NCBI GenBank assembly: GCA_030147325.1 | Contig: JASLAA010000047.1 | Span: 1 to 5,512 of the forward strand | Length of the DNA: 5,512 nucleotides | From: Arthrobacter sp. | GTDB taxonomy: Bacteria; Actinomycetota; Actinomycetes; Actinomycetales; Micrococcaceae | Direction: 5' to 3' | Shown here: positions 1 through 5,512 of the stretch, piece by piece | Numbering within the stretch: position 1 is the stretch's first letter | How the letters are laid out: each line of letters starts with the position of its first letter | Program-made: the position numbers and the translations under genes | The notes under the pieces: model-generated | Told to the model about the DNA's origin: nothing | Database searches by the model: none | What the model saw: the letters and a program-made list of their open reading frames with translations, nothing else

Positions 1-417
1 CAGGAAGGCCGTGCTGTCCACGGTGACGACGGGCACCTCCGCCCCCGTGTCGGTGGCGGCTGCCTCCGCACCCGCCGTCGCCTCCGCGATGATCCCCTCC
101 CAGGCGAAGACGAGCCTCGCTCCCGAGTTCGACAGGTGGTAGGCGACCTCCCGCCCCTTGAGCAGCGGATTCAGGGGGACGGCGACGGCCCCGGCGCGCA
201 GTACGCCGTAGTAGATGAATGCCATCTGGGGAATATTCGGCATCACGAGTGCCACCCGATCGCCGGTCCCGATCCCATGCTCGGCGAGGAGGGTGGCGAC
301 CTTCTGGCTGAGCACCTCGAGCTCCCCGAAGGTGACTTCGACGTCGTCGAGTTTGATCGCGACGGCGGAGGGACTTCTCGAGGCGGTGGCCACGAGGTTG
401 TCGGCGAGGTTGGGCAC
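1..417 (-). CDS. AMP-dependent acyl-CoA synthetase/ligase, N-terminal part (cut by left edge)
   Basis: This is the first 139 codons of an adenylate-forming enzyme of the long-chain fatty-acid/acyl-CoA ligase type. The family activates a carboxylic acid with ATP to an acyl-AMP and transfers it to CoA in the cytoplasm. The translation begins MPNLADNLV. It carries the usual N-terminal subdomain pattern: a 'TFGEL' strand near residues 29-33, 'GDRVALVMPNIPQ' at 52-64, 'YYGVLRAGAVAVPLNP' at 69-84, and 'REVAYHLSNSGARLVF' at 89-104. The frame stays open to base 1. The start is GTG at 417-415, chosen because AAAGGAG (423-429 on the minus strand) lies 5 nt before it and family homology begins a few residues later. 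The AMP-binding P-loop and the C-terminal catalytic lysine lie outside the window, so the substrate cannot be judged. It is separated from the upstream transporter gene by 123 bp holding a hairpin, so it is probably its own transcription unit. Confidence 0.88.
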   Translation of the reverse strand, partial: MPNLADNLVATASRSPSAVAIKLDDVEVTFGELEVLSQKVATLLAEHGIGTGDRVALVMPNIPQMAFIYYGVLRAGAVAVPLNPLLKGREVAYHLSNSGARLVFAWEGIIAEATAGAEAAATDTGAEVPVVTVDSTAFL

Positions 418-422
418 GCGAT

Positions 423-429
423 CTCCTTT
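423..429 (-). promoter_or_regulatory. Ribosome binding site of the acyl-CoA ligase gene
   Basis: On the minus strand AAAGGAG is followed by 5 nt (ATCGC) and then GTG. This strong Shine-Dalgarno match decides the GTG start at 417; no in-frame ATG is better placed. Confidence 0.75.
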
Positions 430-510
430 GATCGTCCGCATCCTGCAGCATCGTCCTGCGCAGGGGTTACCGGTGGGTAGAAGTCTGGGACATCGACGGC
501 ACACACGCAA

Positions 511-532
511 CCGGACTGCCCCGGCAGTCCGG
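511..532 (-). terminator. GC-rich hairpin, probable terminator of the amidase-transporter operon
   Basis: A perfect inverted repeat has arms CCGGACTGCC (511-520) and GGCAGTCCGG (523-532), separated by 2 nt. It folds as a 9-bp stem with a 4-nt loop. It begins 8 nt beyond the TGA (543-541) of the transporter gene in the direction of transcription. There is no U-tract: the minus-strand sequence continues TTGCGTG. Such I-shaped, U-poor hairpins after stop codons are common in high-GC actinobacteria. An operator for the downstream acyl-CoA ligase gene is an alternative reading, because the repeat lies about 95 bp before that start. Confidence 0.6.
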
Positions 533-540
533 GCCCGGGA

Positions 541-2004
541 TCAGCGGACGCCGCTCATCCCCTTCCGGATAGCGGGAGCGGCGGCGAGGAGGGCGGCCCC
601 GAGGACGATCGCGGTGATGCCACTGAACGCGAAGTACGGCACCTCGCTCTGCTCGGAGTAGAAGCCCGCGAGCAGGCCCGAGACCGTGGTGCCCAGGGAG
701 ATGGACAGGAAGAAGAGGGCGAGCATCTGTGTGCGGAACGCCTCGGGCGCCAGCTTGGTGGTCACCGACAGCCCGATCGGCGAGATGAACAGTTCGGCCC
801 AGGTGAACAGGAGCAGGATCGCCGCGAGGCCGATCAGGGGGGTGCTGTTGGGCCCTCCCCCCGCGAAGGGGATGAACGCGAGGAACGCGAGTCCCATGAC
901 CATCAGCCCGAACGCGAACTTCACGGGTGACGACGGCTGGCGGCTGCCGAGCCGGGTCCAGAGCGCCGCGAACACACCGGCGAAGATGATGATGAACACG
1001 GGGTTGATGGACTGCACCATGCCCGGCGGCATCTCCCACCCGAGGATGTTCCGGTCCAGCCGGCTCTCCGAGTACAGGGCGACGACGGTGAACTGCTGCT
1101 GGAACAGGGACCAGAAGGCGGCGCTGGCGACGAAGAGCGGCATGAAGGAGTACACGCGGCGGCGTTCCTCCCGGGTCACCCTGCTGCTCGAGAGGATGAC
1201 CACGAAATAGGCGATCGTCGCCGCGATGGCGGTGTACGCCATCACACCGGCGAGGTTGCCGGCGTTGAGCAGACCCGTGGCCAGGACCACTCCGACGAGC
1301 ACGACGACGACGGCGGCGATGCCGATCCAGCGCGGGTAGGCGGCCCGGGGCAGCGGGTCCTCGACGGAGTGCGCCGCGGCGGGCAGGTTCCTGCGGGTGG
1401 CCGCGTACTGCACCAGTCCGGCGGCCATGCCGACGGCGGCCAGTCCGAAGCCCACGTGGAAGCCGTAGGCGTCCCAGGCGAGGTTCGTCAGGAGGGGGCC
1501 CACGAGGGCGCCGATGTTGATGCCCATGTAGAACAGGGAGAAGCCTGCGTCGCGGCGGTCGTCACCGGGAGCGTAGAGCGTGCCCACGAGCGAGGAGGCG
1601 TTCGCCTTCAGTCCTCCGGAGCCGACGCCGACGAGGACGAGGCCGATGGCGAGGCCCACGACACCCGGCAGCAGGGCGAGCGCGATGTGCCCGCTCATGA
1701 TCACGATCGCGGAGTAGAACAGGACCCGCTCGGACCCGAGGACGCGGTCGGCGAGCCAGGCGCCGAGGATGGTCGAGAGGTAGACGCCTCCGCCGTAGGC
1801 TCCCACGAGGCCTGCGGCGGTGCCGCTCTCGAGCGCCAGCCCGCCCTCGGCGAGGGAGTACGTCATGTAGTACAGCAGCAGTGCCTGCATGCCGTAGAAG
1901 GAGAAGCGTTCCCAGAGTTCGACACTGAACAGGTTCGCCAGCATGCGGGGGTGCCCGAGGAATGTCTTCCCGCCCGGGGCGGCGGCGCGTTGCGTTGTGC
2001 TCAT
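541..2004 (-). CDS. POT/PTR2-family proton-dependent oligopeptide transporter
   Basis: A 487-residue inner-membrane symporter of the POT (PTR2) branch of the major facilitator superfamily, which imports di- and tripeptides with protons. Family marks in order: ELWERFSFYG at 29-38 (the TM1 ExxER motif, E29/E32/R33); the PTR2 signature G81-AWLADRVL-G90; 'GGLKAN' with K133 in TM4; FYMGINIGAL at 158-167; FW at 297-298 in TM7; and WAELFISPIGL at 402-412 with E404 in TM10. Length and the roughly 14 hydrophobic segments fit bacterial POTs, which have 12 core helices plus two inserted. One oddity is TM7, which reads FWSLFQQQ, with Gln302 where many POTs have Glu. The start is ATG at 2004, directly followed by MSTTQR and family homology by residue 15. 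The gene lies 45 bp downstream of the amidase gene and is probably co-transcribed with it. A two-codon ORF abuts the start. Family assignment is secure; the exact substrate is not. Confidence 0.94.
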   Translation of the reverse strand: MSTTQRAAAPGGKTFLGHPRMLANLFSVELWERFSFYGMQALLLYYMTYSLAEGGLALESGTAAGLVGAYGGGVYLSTILGAWLADRVLGSERVLFYSAIVIMSGHIALALLPGVVGLAIGLVLVGVGSGGLKANASSLVGTLYAPGDDRRDAGFSLFYMGINIGALVGPLLTNLAWDAYGFHVGFGLAAVGMAAGLVQYAATRRNLPAAAHSVEDPLPRAAYPRWIGIAAVVVVLVGVVLATGLLNAGNLAGVMAYTAIAATIAYFVVILSSSRVTREERRRVYSFMPLFVASAAFWSLFQQQFTVVALYSESRLDRNILGWEMPPGMVQSINPVFIIIFAGVFAALWTRLGSRQPSSPVKFAFGLMVMGLAFLAFIPFAGGGPNSTPLIGLAAILLLFTWAELFISPIGLSVTTKLAPEAFRTQMLALFFLSISLGTTVSGLLAGFYSEQSEVPYFAFSGITAIVLGAALLAAAPAIRKGMSGVR

Positions 2005-2022
2005 TTACTCCATGGTGCTCCT
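2005..2022 (-). promoter_or_regulatory. Transporter translation-start region with a two-codon ORF (ATG GAG TAA)
   Basis: Reading the minus strand, AGGAG (2022-2018) is followed by CACC, then ATG GAG TAA (2013-2005), then immediately the ATG (2004-2002) of the transporter. Spacing from AGGAG is 4 nt to the mini-ORF ATG and 13 nt to the transporter ATG. The amidase gene upstream shows the same AGGAG-4 nt-ATG geometry, so ribosomes would be expected to initiate at the mini-ORF first. A second GGAG lies inside it, only 3 nt before the transporter ATG, which is too close to work well. Translation of the transporter may therefore depend on termination and reinitiation. That mechanism is inferred; only the arrangement is seen. 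Confidence 0.5.
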
Positions 2023-2049
2023 GGGGCAGGGGGAAGCAAAATCGGGAAG

Positions 2050-3444
2050 CTACTGCCGGAGGGCTTCGATCTGTGCAGTGGCCGCCAGCAGCTGCGCCTC
2101 CTCGCCGGGTCGGCCGATGAGCTGGACGCTCATCGAGAGGCCGTCGGGCAACCGCAGGGTCGGTACCGTCACGGCGGGCAGGCCGCAGACGTTCACCATC
2201 GAGGTGTAGGGGGAGTACCGGCACTGCCGGACGTAGTCGGTGTCGCCGTCGGCGTCGGTGTACCAGCCGAGCGGGCGGGGCGTCATGGCCACGGCCGGGG
2301 TCAGCACCATGTCGTACCCGGAGTACTGCTCGATCGTCTCCTGTTCGAACTGCCGCAGCACGTCGACGGCTCCGGCCAGCTGTGCCGCCGTGCGTCCCAT
2401 GGCCCTGCGCCTCAGGACACGCGTGATGTCCGTCAGGCGCTCCTCGCGGTCCGCGGGCAGCGCCAAGGTGGCGAGACCGGCGGTCCACACGAGCTGGAAG
2501 GCGTCGTGGTAGCGGTGGTCGTAGGTCAGCTCTGCGTCGACGACGTCGTGGCCCGCGCGTTGCAGTACCTGGATCCCGGCATGGAAGGCATCGACGGCTG
2601 CGCTGTCCAGGCTGATGTCCAGGGCCGCGGAGAAGGGCGACACCGTGCTGACGCCGATGCGGAAGCGGCCCTCGGCGCGCAGTGCCGCCTCGGTGAACGT
2701 CCCGGGGTACCGGGACGCGGCACTCGTGGGGCGGTAACTGGGCTCGCGCACCAGCGCGTCGAGCAGCAGGCCGGCGTCCGCCGCCGAGCGGGCGAGCGGA
2801 CCCGCGACGACGAACTGGCCGAGGTCTGCCTGGCCGGAGCCCGAGGGCACACGGCCGCGATTGGGCTTCAGACCGACGAGCCCGGTCGCCGCGGCCGGGA
2901 TCCGGATGGAACCGCCGCCGTCGGTCCCCGGCGCGAAGGGGAGCATCCCGGCAGCGACGGCAGCAGCGCTGCCGCCCGATGATCCACCGGGGCTCAACCG
3001 CCGGTCCAGGGGATTCCGGGCCGGCGGCGCGACGAGGTTCTCGCTGTAGCAGCTCAGGCCGAACTCGGGCACCTGCGTCTTGCCCAGGCTGATGGCCCCG
3101 GCTCGCCGCAGGACCGCGGCGAGTGGCGCGTCCTTCTCCGCGACGGCTGCGTCCAGCGCGGCGGTGCCGAGCGTCGTCCGCACGCCGGCGACGTCGGTCA
3201 GGTCCTTGTGGGCGATGGGCATCCCGTGCAGCGGACCGAGGGCAGCACCGGAGTGCCGCAGCCGGTCGGCATGGTCGGCGGCGCGGAGCGCGTCGTCGTG
3301 CGTCACCGTGACGAAGGAGGCCAGCGCGGGATCGAGGGCGTCGATCCGTCGCAGGAAGTGCTCGGTGACGTCCCGCGCGCTGACCACGCCGCGTGCCAGG
3401 GCGTCCCGGAGGGTGAGTGCGGAGAGTTCGTGCAGTTCGCTCAT
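2050..3444 (-). CDS. Amidase-signature (AS) family amidohydrolase
   Basis: A 464-residue cytoplasmic hydrolase that splits a carboxamide (R-CO-NH-R') through a Ser-cisSer-Lys triad. The triad is visible: K80 in 'GMPIAHKD', S155 in 'PGGSSGGSAAAVAAG', and nucleophile S179 in 'DGGGSIRIPA'. The 75-residue Lys-to-cisSer and 24-residue cisSer-to-Ser distances match those I know for this family (for example FAAH K142/S217/S241). The C-terminal part keeps 'YDMVLTPAVAMTP' and 'VNVCGLPAVTVP'. Length is normal for AS enzymes. The start is ATG 3444-3442 (MSELHEL), preceded by AGGAG with 4-nt spacing. The frame stays open upstream to an ATG at 3570, but those 42 residues look like a non-coding extension. 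The fold does not give the substrate. The 'DGGGSIRIPA' form occurs in broad-specificity and linear-amide/oligoamide AS enzymes. It is not GatA by context, since no gatB or gatC is nearby. It is followed at 45 bp by a peptide transporter. Confidence 0.92.
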   Translation of the reverse strand: MSELHELSALTLRDALARGVVSARDVTEHFLRRIDALDPALASFVTVTHDDALRAADHADRLRHSGAALGPLHGMPIAHKDLTDVAGVRTTLGTAALDAAVAEKDAPLAAVLRRAGAISLGKTQVPEFGLSCYSENLVAPPARNPLDRRLSPGGSSGGSAAAVAAGMLPFAPGTDGGGSIRIPAAATGLVGLKPNRGRVPSGSGQADLGQFVVAGPLARSAADAGLLLDALVREPSYRPTSAASRYPGTFTEAALRAEGRFRIGVSTVSPFSAALDISLDSAAVDAFHAGIQVLQRAGHDVVDAELTYDHRYHDAFQLVWTAGLATLALPADREERLTDITRVLRRRAMGRTAAQLAGAVDVLRQFEQETIEQYSGYDMVLTPAVAMTPRPLGWYTDADGDTDYVRQCRYSPYTSMVNVCGLPAVTVPTLRLPDGLSMSVQLIGRPGEEAQLLAATAQIEALRQ

Positions 3445-3448
3445 GGCG

Positions 3449-3453
3449 CTCCT
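3449..3453 (-). promoter_or_regulatory. Ribosome binding site of the amidase gene
   Basis: AGGAG on the minus strand, 4 nt before ATG 3444. It supports the internal start over the longer frame beginning at 3570. The surrounding CAGGAGCGCCATG closely resembles the CAGGAGCACCATG in front of the transporter gene. Confidence 0.65.
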
Positions 3454-3516
3454 GGTCGAAGGGCGGGCAATCCAGGAGCCCTCCTCGCCCGGGGCCCTGC
3501 ACAGACAACAAGCACA

Positions 3517-3522
3517 ACTATA
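3517..3522 (-). promoter_or_regulatory. Candidate -10 element for the amidase-transporter operon
   Basis: TATAGT on the minus strand (5 of 6 matches to TATAAT) lies 72 bp before the amidase ATG, in the only AT-richer patch of the 161-bp divergent region 3445-3605. No convincing -35 hexamer lies 16-18 bp upstream. It is followed by a run built from repeated TTGT/TGTGC units (about 3499-3517) that could be an operator. Tentative. Confidence 0.3.
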
Positions 3523-3592
3523 GGATCCGGCCACGCGCTCGCGGCTCGGCCCGGGAGGCGCCCGTAGCAATGGCCCCCCGCGCCGGACCGTG

Positions 3593-3598
3593 AAAGGG
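3593..3598 (+). promoter_or_regulatory. Ribosome binding site of the rhodanese gene
   Basis: AAAGGG lies 7 nt before ATG 3606 and fixes the start of the rhodanese reading frame. I could not find a clear -10/-35 pair for this strand in 3445-3592. Confidence 0.6.
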
Positions 3599-3605
3599 TA
3601 GGCGC

Positions 3606-3932
3606 ATGAGCGAACCCCAGAACATACCGGTGTCGGACGTGCCCGGCCAGGCGCGCATCCTCGATGTCCGTGAGGACCACGAGTGGGAGGCGGGCCACGT
3701 GGAGGGTGCCGTGCACATCCCTCTCGACCAGCTTCCAGCGCGCCTCGGAGAGCTGGATCCTGACGAGGACCTGCACGTGGTCTGCCGTCTCGGTGGCCGC
3801 TCGCAGCGTGCAGCCGAGTGGCTCGAGGCCAACGGCTACACCGCGATCAACGTCAGTGGCGGCATGGAGGCCTGGCTGGAAGCCGGCAAGCCCATGGTGT
3901 CCGAGACGGGCAGCGAGCCCACCGTCCTGTGA
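3606..3932 (+). CDS. Single-domain rhodanese-like sulfurtransferase
   Basis: A 108-residue cytoplasmic protein made of one rhodanese domain. Such proteins carry a sulfane sulfur as a persulfide on one cysteine and pass it to an acceptor. Visible marks: ILDVREDHEWEAGHVEGAVHIP at about 18-39 (the DVR and GHVxGAxxIP elements), and the six-residue active-site loop C60-R-L-G-G-R65 with catalytic Cys60. 'GYTAINVSGGMEAW' follows at about 77-90, with the typical GG before the last helix. The short C-terminal tail is polar. Length is normal for GlpE/PspE-like stand-alone domains, and no signal peptide is seen. The last bases overlap the pheA start by 4 nt (GTGA), so the two are co-transcribed and probably translationally coupled. 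The sulfur donor and acceptor are not indicated by the sequence, and a direct role in phenylalanine synthesis is not implied. Confidence 0.93.
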   Translation: MSEPQNIPVSDVPGQARILDVREDHEWEAGHVEGAVHIPLDQLPARLGELDPDEDLHVVCRLGGRSQRAAEWLEANGYTAINVSGGMEAWLEAGKPMVSETGSEPTVL

Positions 3933-4867
3933 CGCCTCCGGCCGCAGCCTCGTACGCGTACCTCGGGCCGGAGGGGACCTTCACCGAGGCCGCCCTGCTC
4001 CAGGTGCCCGGCGCAGGCGCCGCGCGCCGTGTCCCTGCGTCGACGGTCGGTGCGGCCCTGGACGCAGTCCGGTCGGGTGGTGTCGACGCTGCGATGGTGC
4101 CCATCGAGAACTCCGTGGAGGGCGGCGTCAGCGCCACGCTCGACGCGATCGCGGTGGGTGAGCCGCTGCGGATCCTGCGCGAGGAGCTCGTGCCGATCAC
4201 CTTCGTGCTCGCCGTCCGGCATGGGGTGGTGCTCGACGGCGTCCGCCGCATCGCCACCCACGGGCATGCGTGGGCGCAGTGCCGCAGCTGGGTGGACGCC
4301 CACGTCCACGACGCCGAGTACGTCCCGGCGTCCTCGACCGCCGCCGCGGCGTACGGACTCGCTGAGGGCGACGACGGTCACGACGCCGCGATCTGTTCGC
4401 CGCTCGTGGCCACGCGGCTCGGACTCGCGATCATCGCGACGGACATCGGGGACGTCTCGGACGCCGTCACGCGCTTCGTCCTCGTGGGCCGCCCGGACAC
4501 CCTGCCGCCGCGCACGGGGGCGGACAAGACGACGCTCGTCATCCCGCTGCCGGAGGACCATCCGGGAGCGCTGATGCAGATCCTCGACCAGTTCGCCGCA
4601 CGTGGCGTGAACCTCAGCCGCATCGAATCCAGGCCCACCGGCCAGTTCCTCGGGGACTACTTCTTCAGCGTCGATGCCGAGGGGCATGTCGAGGACGCAC
4701 GCATCGCGGACGCCCTCAAGGGCCTGCACCGGATCAGCCCGGGGCTCCGGTTCCTCGGTTCCTACGCGCGGGCCGACCGCCGGTCGGCCGCCGTCGAGCG
4801 GCACACCTCCGACGACGCCTTCGGTGCGGCGGATGCCTGGCTCCGCGGGCTCCTCGGCGGCGGCTGA
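3929..4867 (+). CDS. pheA: Prephenate dehydratase (phenylalanine biosynthesis) with C-terminal ACT domain
   Basis: A 312-residue enzyme converting prephenate to phenylpyruvate, with loss of water and CO2, in phenylalanine synthesis. The catalytic half starts at once with 'YAYLGPEGTFTEAAL' (9-23), then 'VPIENSVEGGVSATLD' (57-72), 'ATHGHAWAQCR' (109-119), 'SSTAAAAYGLA' (135-145) and the catalytic T181-R182-F183 motif. An ACT regulatory domain follows from about residue 200, with the phenylalanine-binding elements GAL (213-215) and ESRP (233-236), so feedback inhibition by phenylalanine is likely. A 35-40-residue tail after 'LGSY' resembles that of the mycobacterial enzyme. No chorismate mutase domain is fused. 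The start is GTG 3929, overlapping the rhodanese TGA. The frame runs open upstream to an ATG at 3818, but that stretch reads the rhodanese gene out of frame, and conserved sequence begins just after the GTG. No strong Shine-Dalgarno precedes the GTG, consistent with coupling. Confidence 0.95.
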   Translation: MTPPAAASYAYLGPEGTFTEAALLQVPGAGAARRVPASTVGAALDAVRSGGVDAAMVPIENSVEGGVSATLDAIAVGEPLRILREELVPITFVLAVRHGVVLDGVRRIATHGHAWAQCRSWVDAHVHDAEYVPASSTAAAAYGLAEGDDGHDAAICSPLVATRLGLAIIATDIGDVSDAVTRFVLVGRPDTLPPRTGADKTTLVIPLPEDHPGALMQILDQFAARGVNLSRIESRPTGQFLGDYFFSVDAEGHVEDARIADALKGLHRISPGLRFLGSYARADRRSAAVERHTSDDAFGAADAWLRGLLGGG

Positions 4868-4904
4868 CATCACGGCTCCGGGCGGGGCGAAAGCGCAGTA
4901 GGCT

Positions 4905-4910
4905 TACTAT
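4905..4910 (+). promoter_or_regulatory. Candidate -10 element for the topoisomerase gene
   Basis: TACTAT lies in a short AT-rich patch (TAGGCTTACTATTG, 4899-4912) of the otherwise GC-rich 80-bp gap between pheA and the topoisomerase gene, 37 bp before the ATG. There is no clear -35 at the expected distance. An overlapping alternative is TAGGCT at 4899-4904. No hairpin terminator for pheA is evident in this gap, so read-through from pheA is also possible. Confidence 0.3.
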
Positions 4911-4947
4911 TGCAGGTCCTCCTCCCACCCGAAGGCTGGTTCCATCG

Positions 4948-5512
4948 ATGGCTCGATTGCGCCGCAGCAACACGCGCAGGCCCGGCATCACCCGCCGCCG
5001 CCACGGCAAGGGCTTCAGTTATCGCGCGCCCAACGGTGAGCTGCTGCAGGACAGGGACGAGATCGAGCGCATCAAGGACCTCGTGATCCCGCCGGCATGG
5101 AAGGACGTGTGGATCGCGCCCTACCCGAACGGCCACGTGCAGGCGATCGGCACGGACGACGCCGGCCGCCGCCAGTACATGTACCACCCGGCCTGGCGCG
5201 AACAGAAGGACCGCGAGAAGTTCGACCGTGCCCTCGACTTCGGCGCGAAGCTCCCCAGCGCCCGGCGCGTCATCACCCAGCACCTGCGCAGCGACGGCGT
5301 GTCCCGGGAGCGTGCCTTCGCGTCCGCACTCCGGATCGTCGACGCCGGCGCGCTCCGGATCGGGTCCACCCAGTACGCGGAGGCCAACGGTTCCTTCGGT
5401 GTGACCACGCTCCTCGTGGAGCACTGCACGGTCGAGGAGAACGTGGTGACCTTCGACTTCCCCGGGAAGAGTGGCCAGCACTGGGACACGCGGCTCGAGG
5501 ACGCGGACCTCG
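4948..5512 (+). CDS. DNA topoisomerase IB (poxvirus-type), N-terminal part (cut by right edge)
   Basis: The first 188 codons of a bacterial type IB topoisomerase, a monomeric enzyme that relaxes both positive and negative supercoils through a 3'-phosphotyrosine intermediate. The basic N-terminus MARLRRSNTRRPGITRRRHG leads into the N-terminal DNA-clamp domain. That domain shows 'IPPAWKDVWIAPYPNGHVQAIGTDDAGRRQY' (47-77, typical of the family) and 'HPAWREQKDREKFDR' (80-94). The catalytic domain then begins with 'ALRIGSTQYAEANGSFGVTTL' (135-155), where R137 probably matches the first catalytic arginine. 'FPGKSG' follows, with K174 as the probable general-acid lysine. The second arginine, the histidine and the tyrosine nucleophile lie beyond the window. 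The start ATG 4948 has only a weak upstream purine run (GAAGG, 12 nt away), but no better in-frame start exists and homology begins soon after. Family assignment is confident; whether the full gene is intact is unknown. Confidence 0.92.
   Translation, partial: MARLRRSNTRRPGITRRRHGKGFSYRAPNGELLQDRDEIERIKDLVIPPAWKDVWIAPYPNGHVQAIGTDDAGRRQYMYHPAWREQKDREKFDRALDFGAKLPSARRVITQHLRSDGVSRERAFASALRIVDAGALRIGSTQYAEANGSFGVTTLLVEHCTVEENVVTFDFPGKSGQHWDTRLEDADL

Noticed and set aside
136..661. Plus-strand open frames at 136-480 and 215-661
   Set aside because: They lie antisense to the acyl-CoA ligase start and the transporter end, with no recognisable protein pattern and no consistent ribosome binding site.
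1369..2982. 537-codon open frame on the + strand, antisense to the transporter and amidase genes
   Set aside because: It is rich in Gly, Arg, His, Val, Asp and Glu without recognisable motifs, lies wholly opposite two well-supported genes, and is explained by the lack of stop codons in GC-rich antisense frames.
1562..3517. 651-codon open frame on the - strand, out of frame with the amidase and transporter genes
   Set aside because: The translation is extremely Arg/Pro/Ala-rich and crosses the boundary between two real genes in a shifted frame, which is typical of a GC-rich shadow frame.
3445..3570. 42-residue N-terminal extension of the amidase from an ATG at 3570
   Set aside because: The residues are Cys/Arg/Pro-rich with no family similarity, cover the likely promoter region, and the internal ATG at 3444 has a proper ribosome binding site.
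3818..3928. 37-residue N-terminal extension of PheA from an ATG at 3818
   Set aside because: It reads the end of the rhodanese gene out of frame; the conserved PheA sequence begins just after the GTG at 3929.
3836..4873. 345-codon open frame on the - strand opposite pheA
   Set aside because: It is antisense to the confidently recognised pheA gene, has no domain pattern and shows shadow-like composition.
4868..4947. Possible terminator after pheA
   Set aside because: Only very short GC pairings around GCGAAAGC are present; there is no stem long enough to call a terminator.

Overview
The window is high-GC chromosomal DNA from an actinobacterium. Strong G/C third positions, GTG starts, a C-terminally extended actinobacterial-style prephenate dehydratase and a poxvirus-type topoisomerase IB suggest a soil member such as Arthrobacter or another Micrococcaceae. 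That assignment is an inference from gene content, not from a search. I see no rRNA, tRNA, CRISPR array, insertion sequence or phage gene.

Minus-strand half (1-3444), in order of transcription: an amidase-signature hydrolase (3444-2050), then 45 bp later a POT/PTR2-family proton-coupled peptide transporter (2004-541). They probably form a two-gene operon that imports small peptides or related amides and hydrolyses an amide bond in the cytoplasm. A GC-rich hairpin 8 bp after the transporter stop (511-532) probably ends this unit. Beyond it, also on the minus strand, lies the N-terminal 139 codons of an acyl-CoA synthetase/ligase (417 to beyond the left edge). It starts with GTG behind a good ribosome binding site.

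Plus-strand half (3606-5512): a single-domain rhodanese (3606-3932) overlaps by 4 nt (GTGA) a full-length prephenate dehydratase, pheA (3929-4867), the step from prephenate to phenylpyruvate in phenylalanine synthesis. After an 80 bp gap comes the N-terminal 188 codons of a type IB DNA topoisomerase, cut by the right edge. The amidase and rhodanese units diverge from a 161 bp intergenic region holding the only clearly AT-richer patch nearby.

Most of the window is ordinary housekeeping and catabolic sequence, and I see no convincing new multi-gene system. Three details merit a second look. A two-codon ORF (ATG GAG TAA) sits between the Shine-Dalgarno and the start of the transporter. The transporter has Gln in place of a usual TM7 glutamate. 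The amidase and transporter are paired in one operon. Long open frames antisense to or out of frame with these genes (for example 1369-2982 on + and 1562-3517 on -) are judged to be GC-driven shadows.
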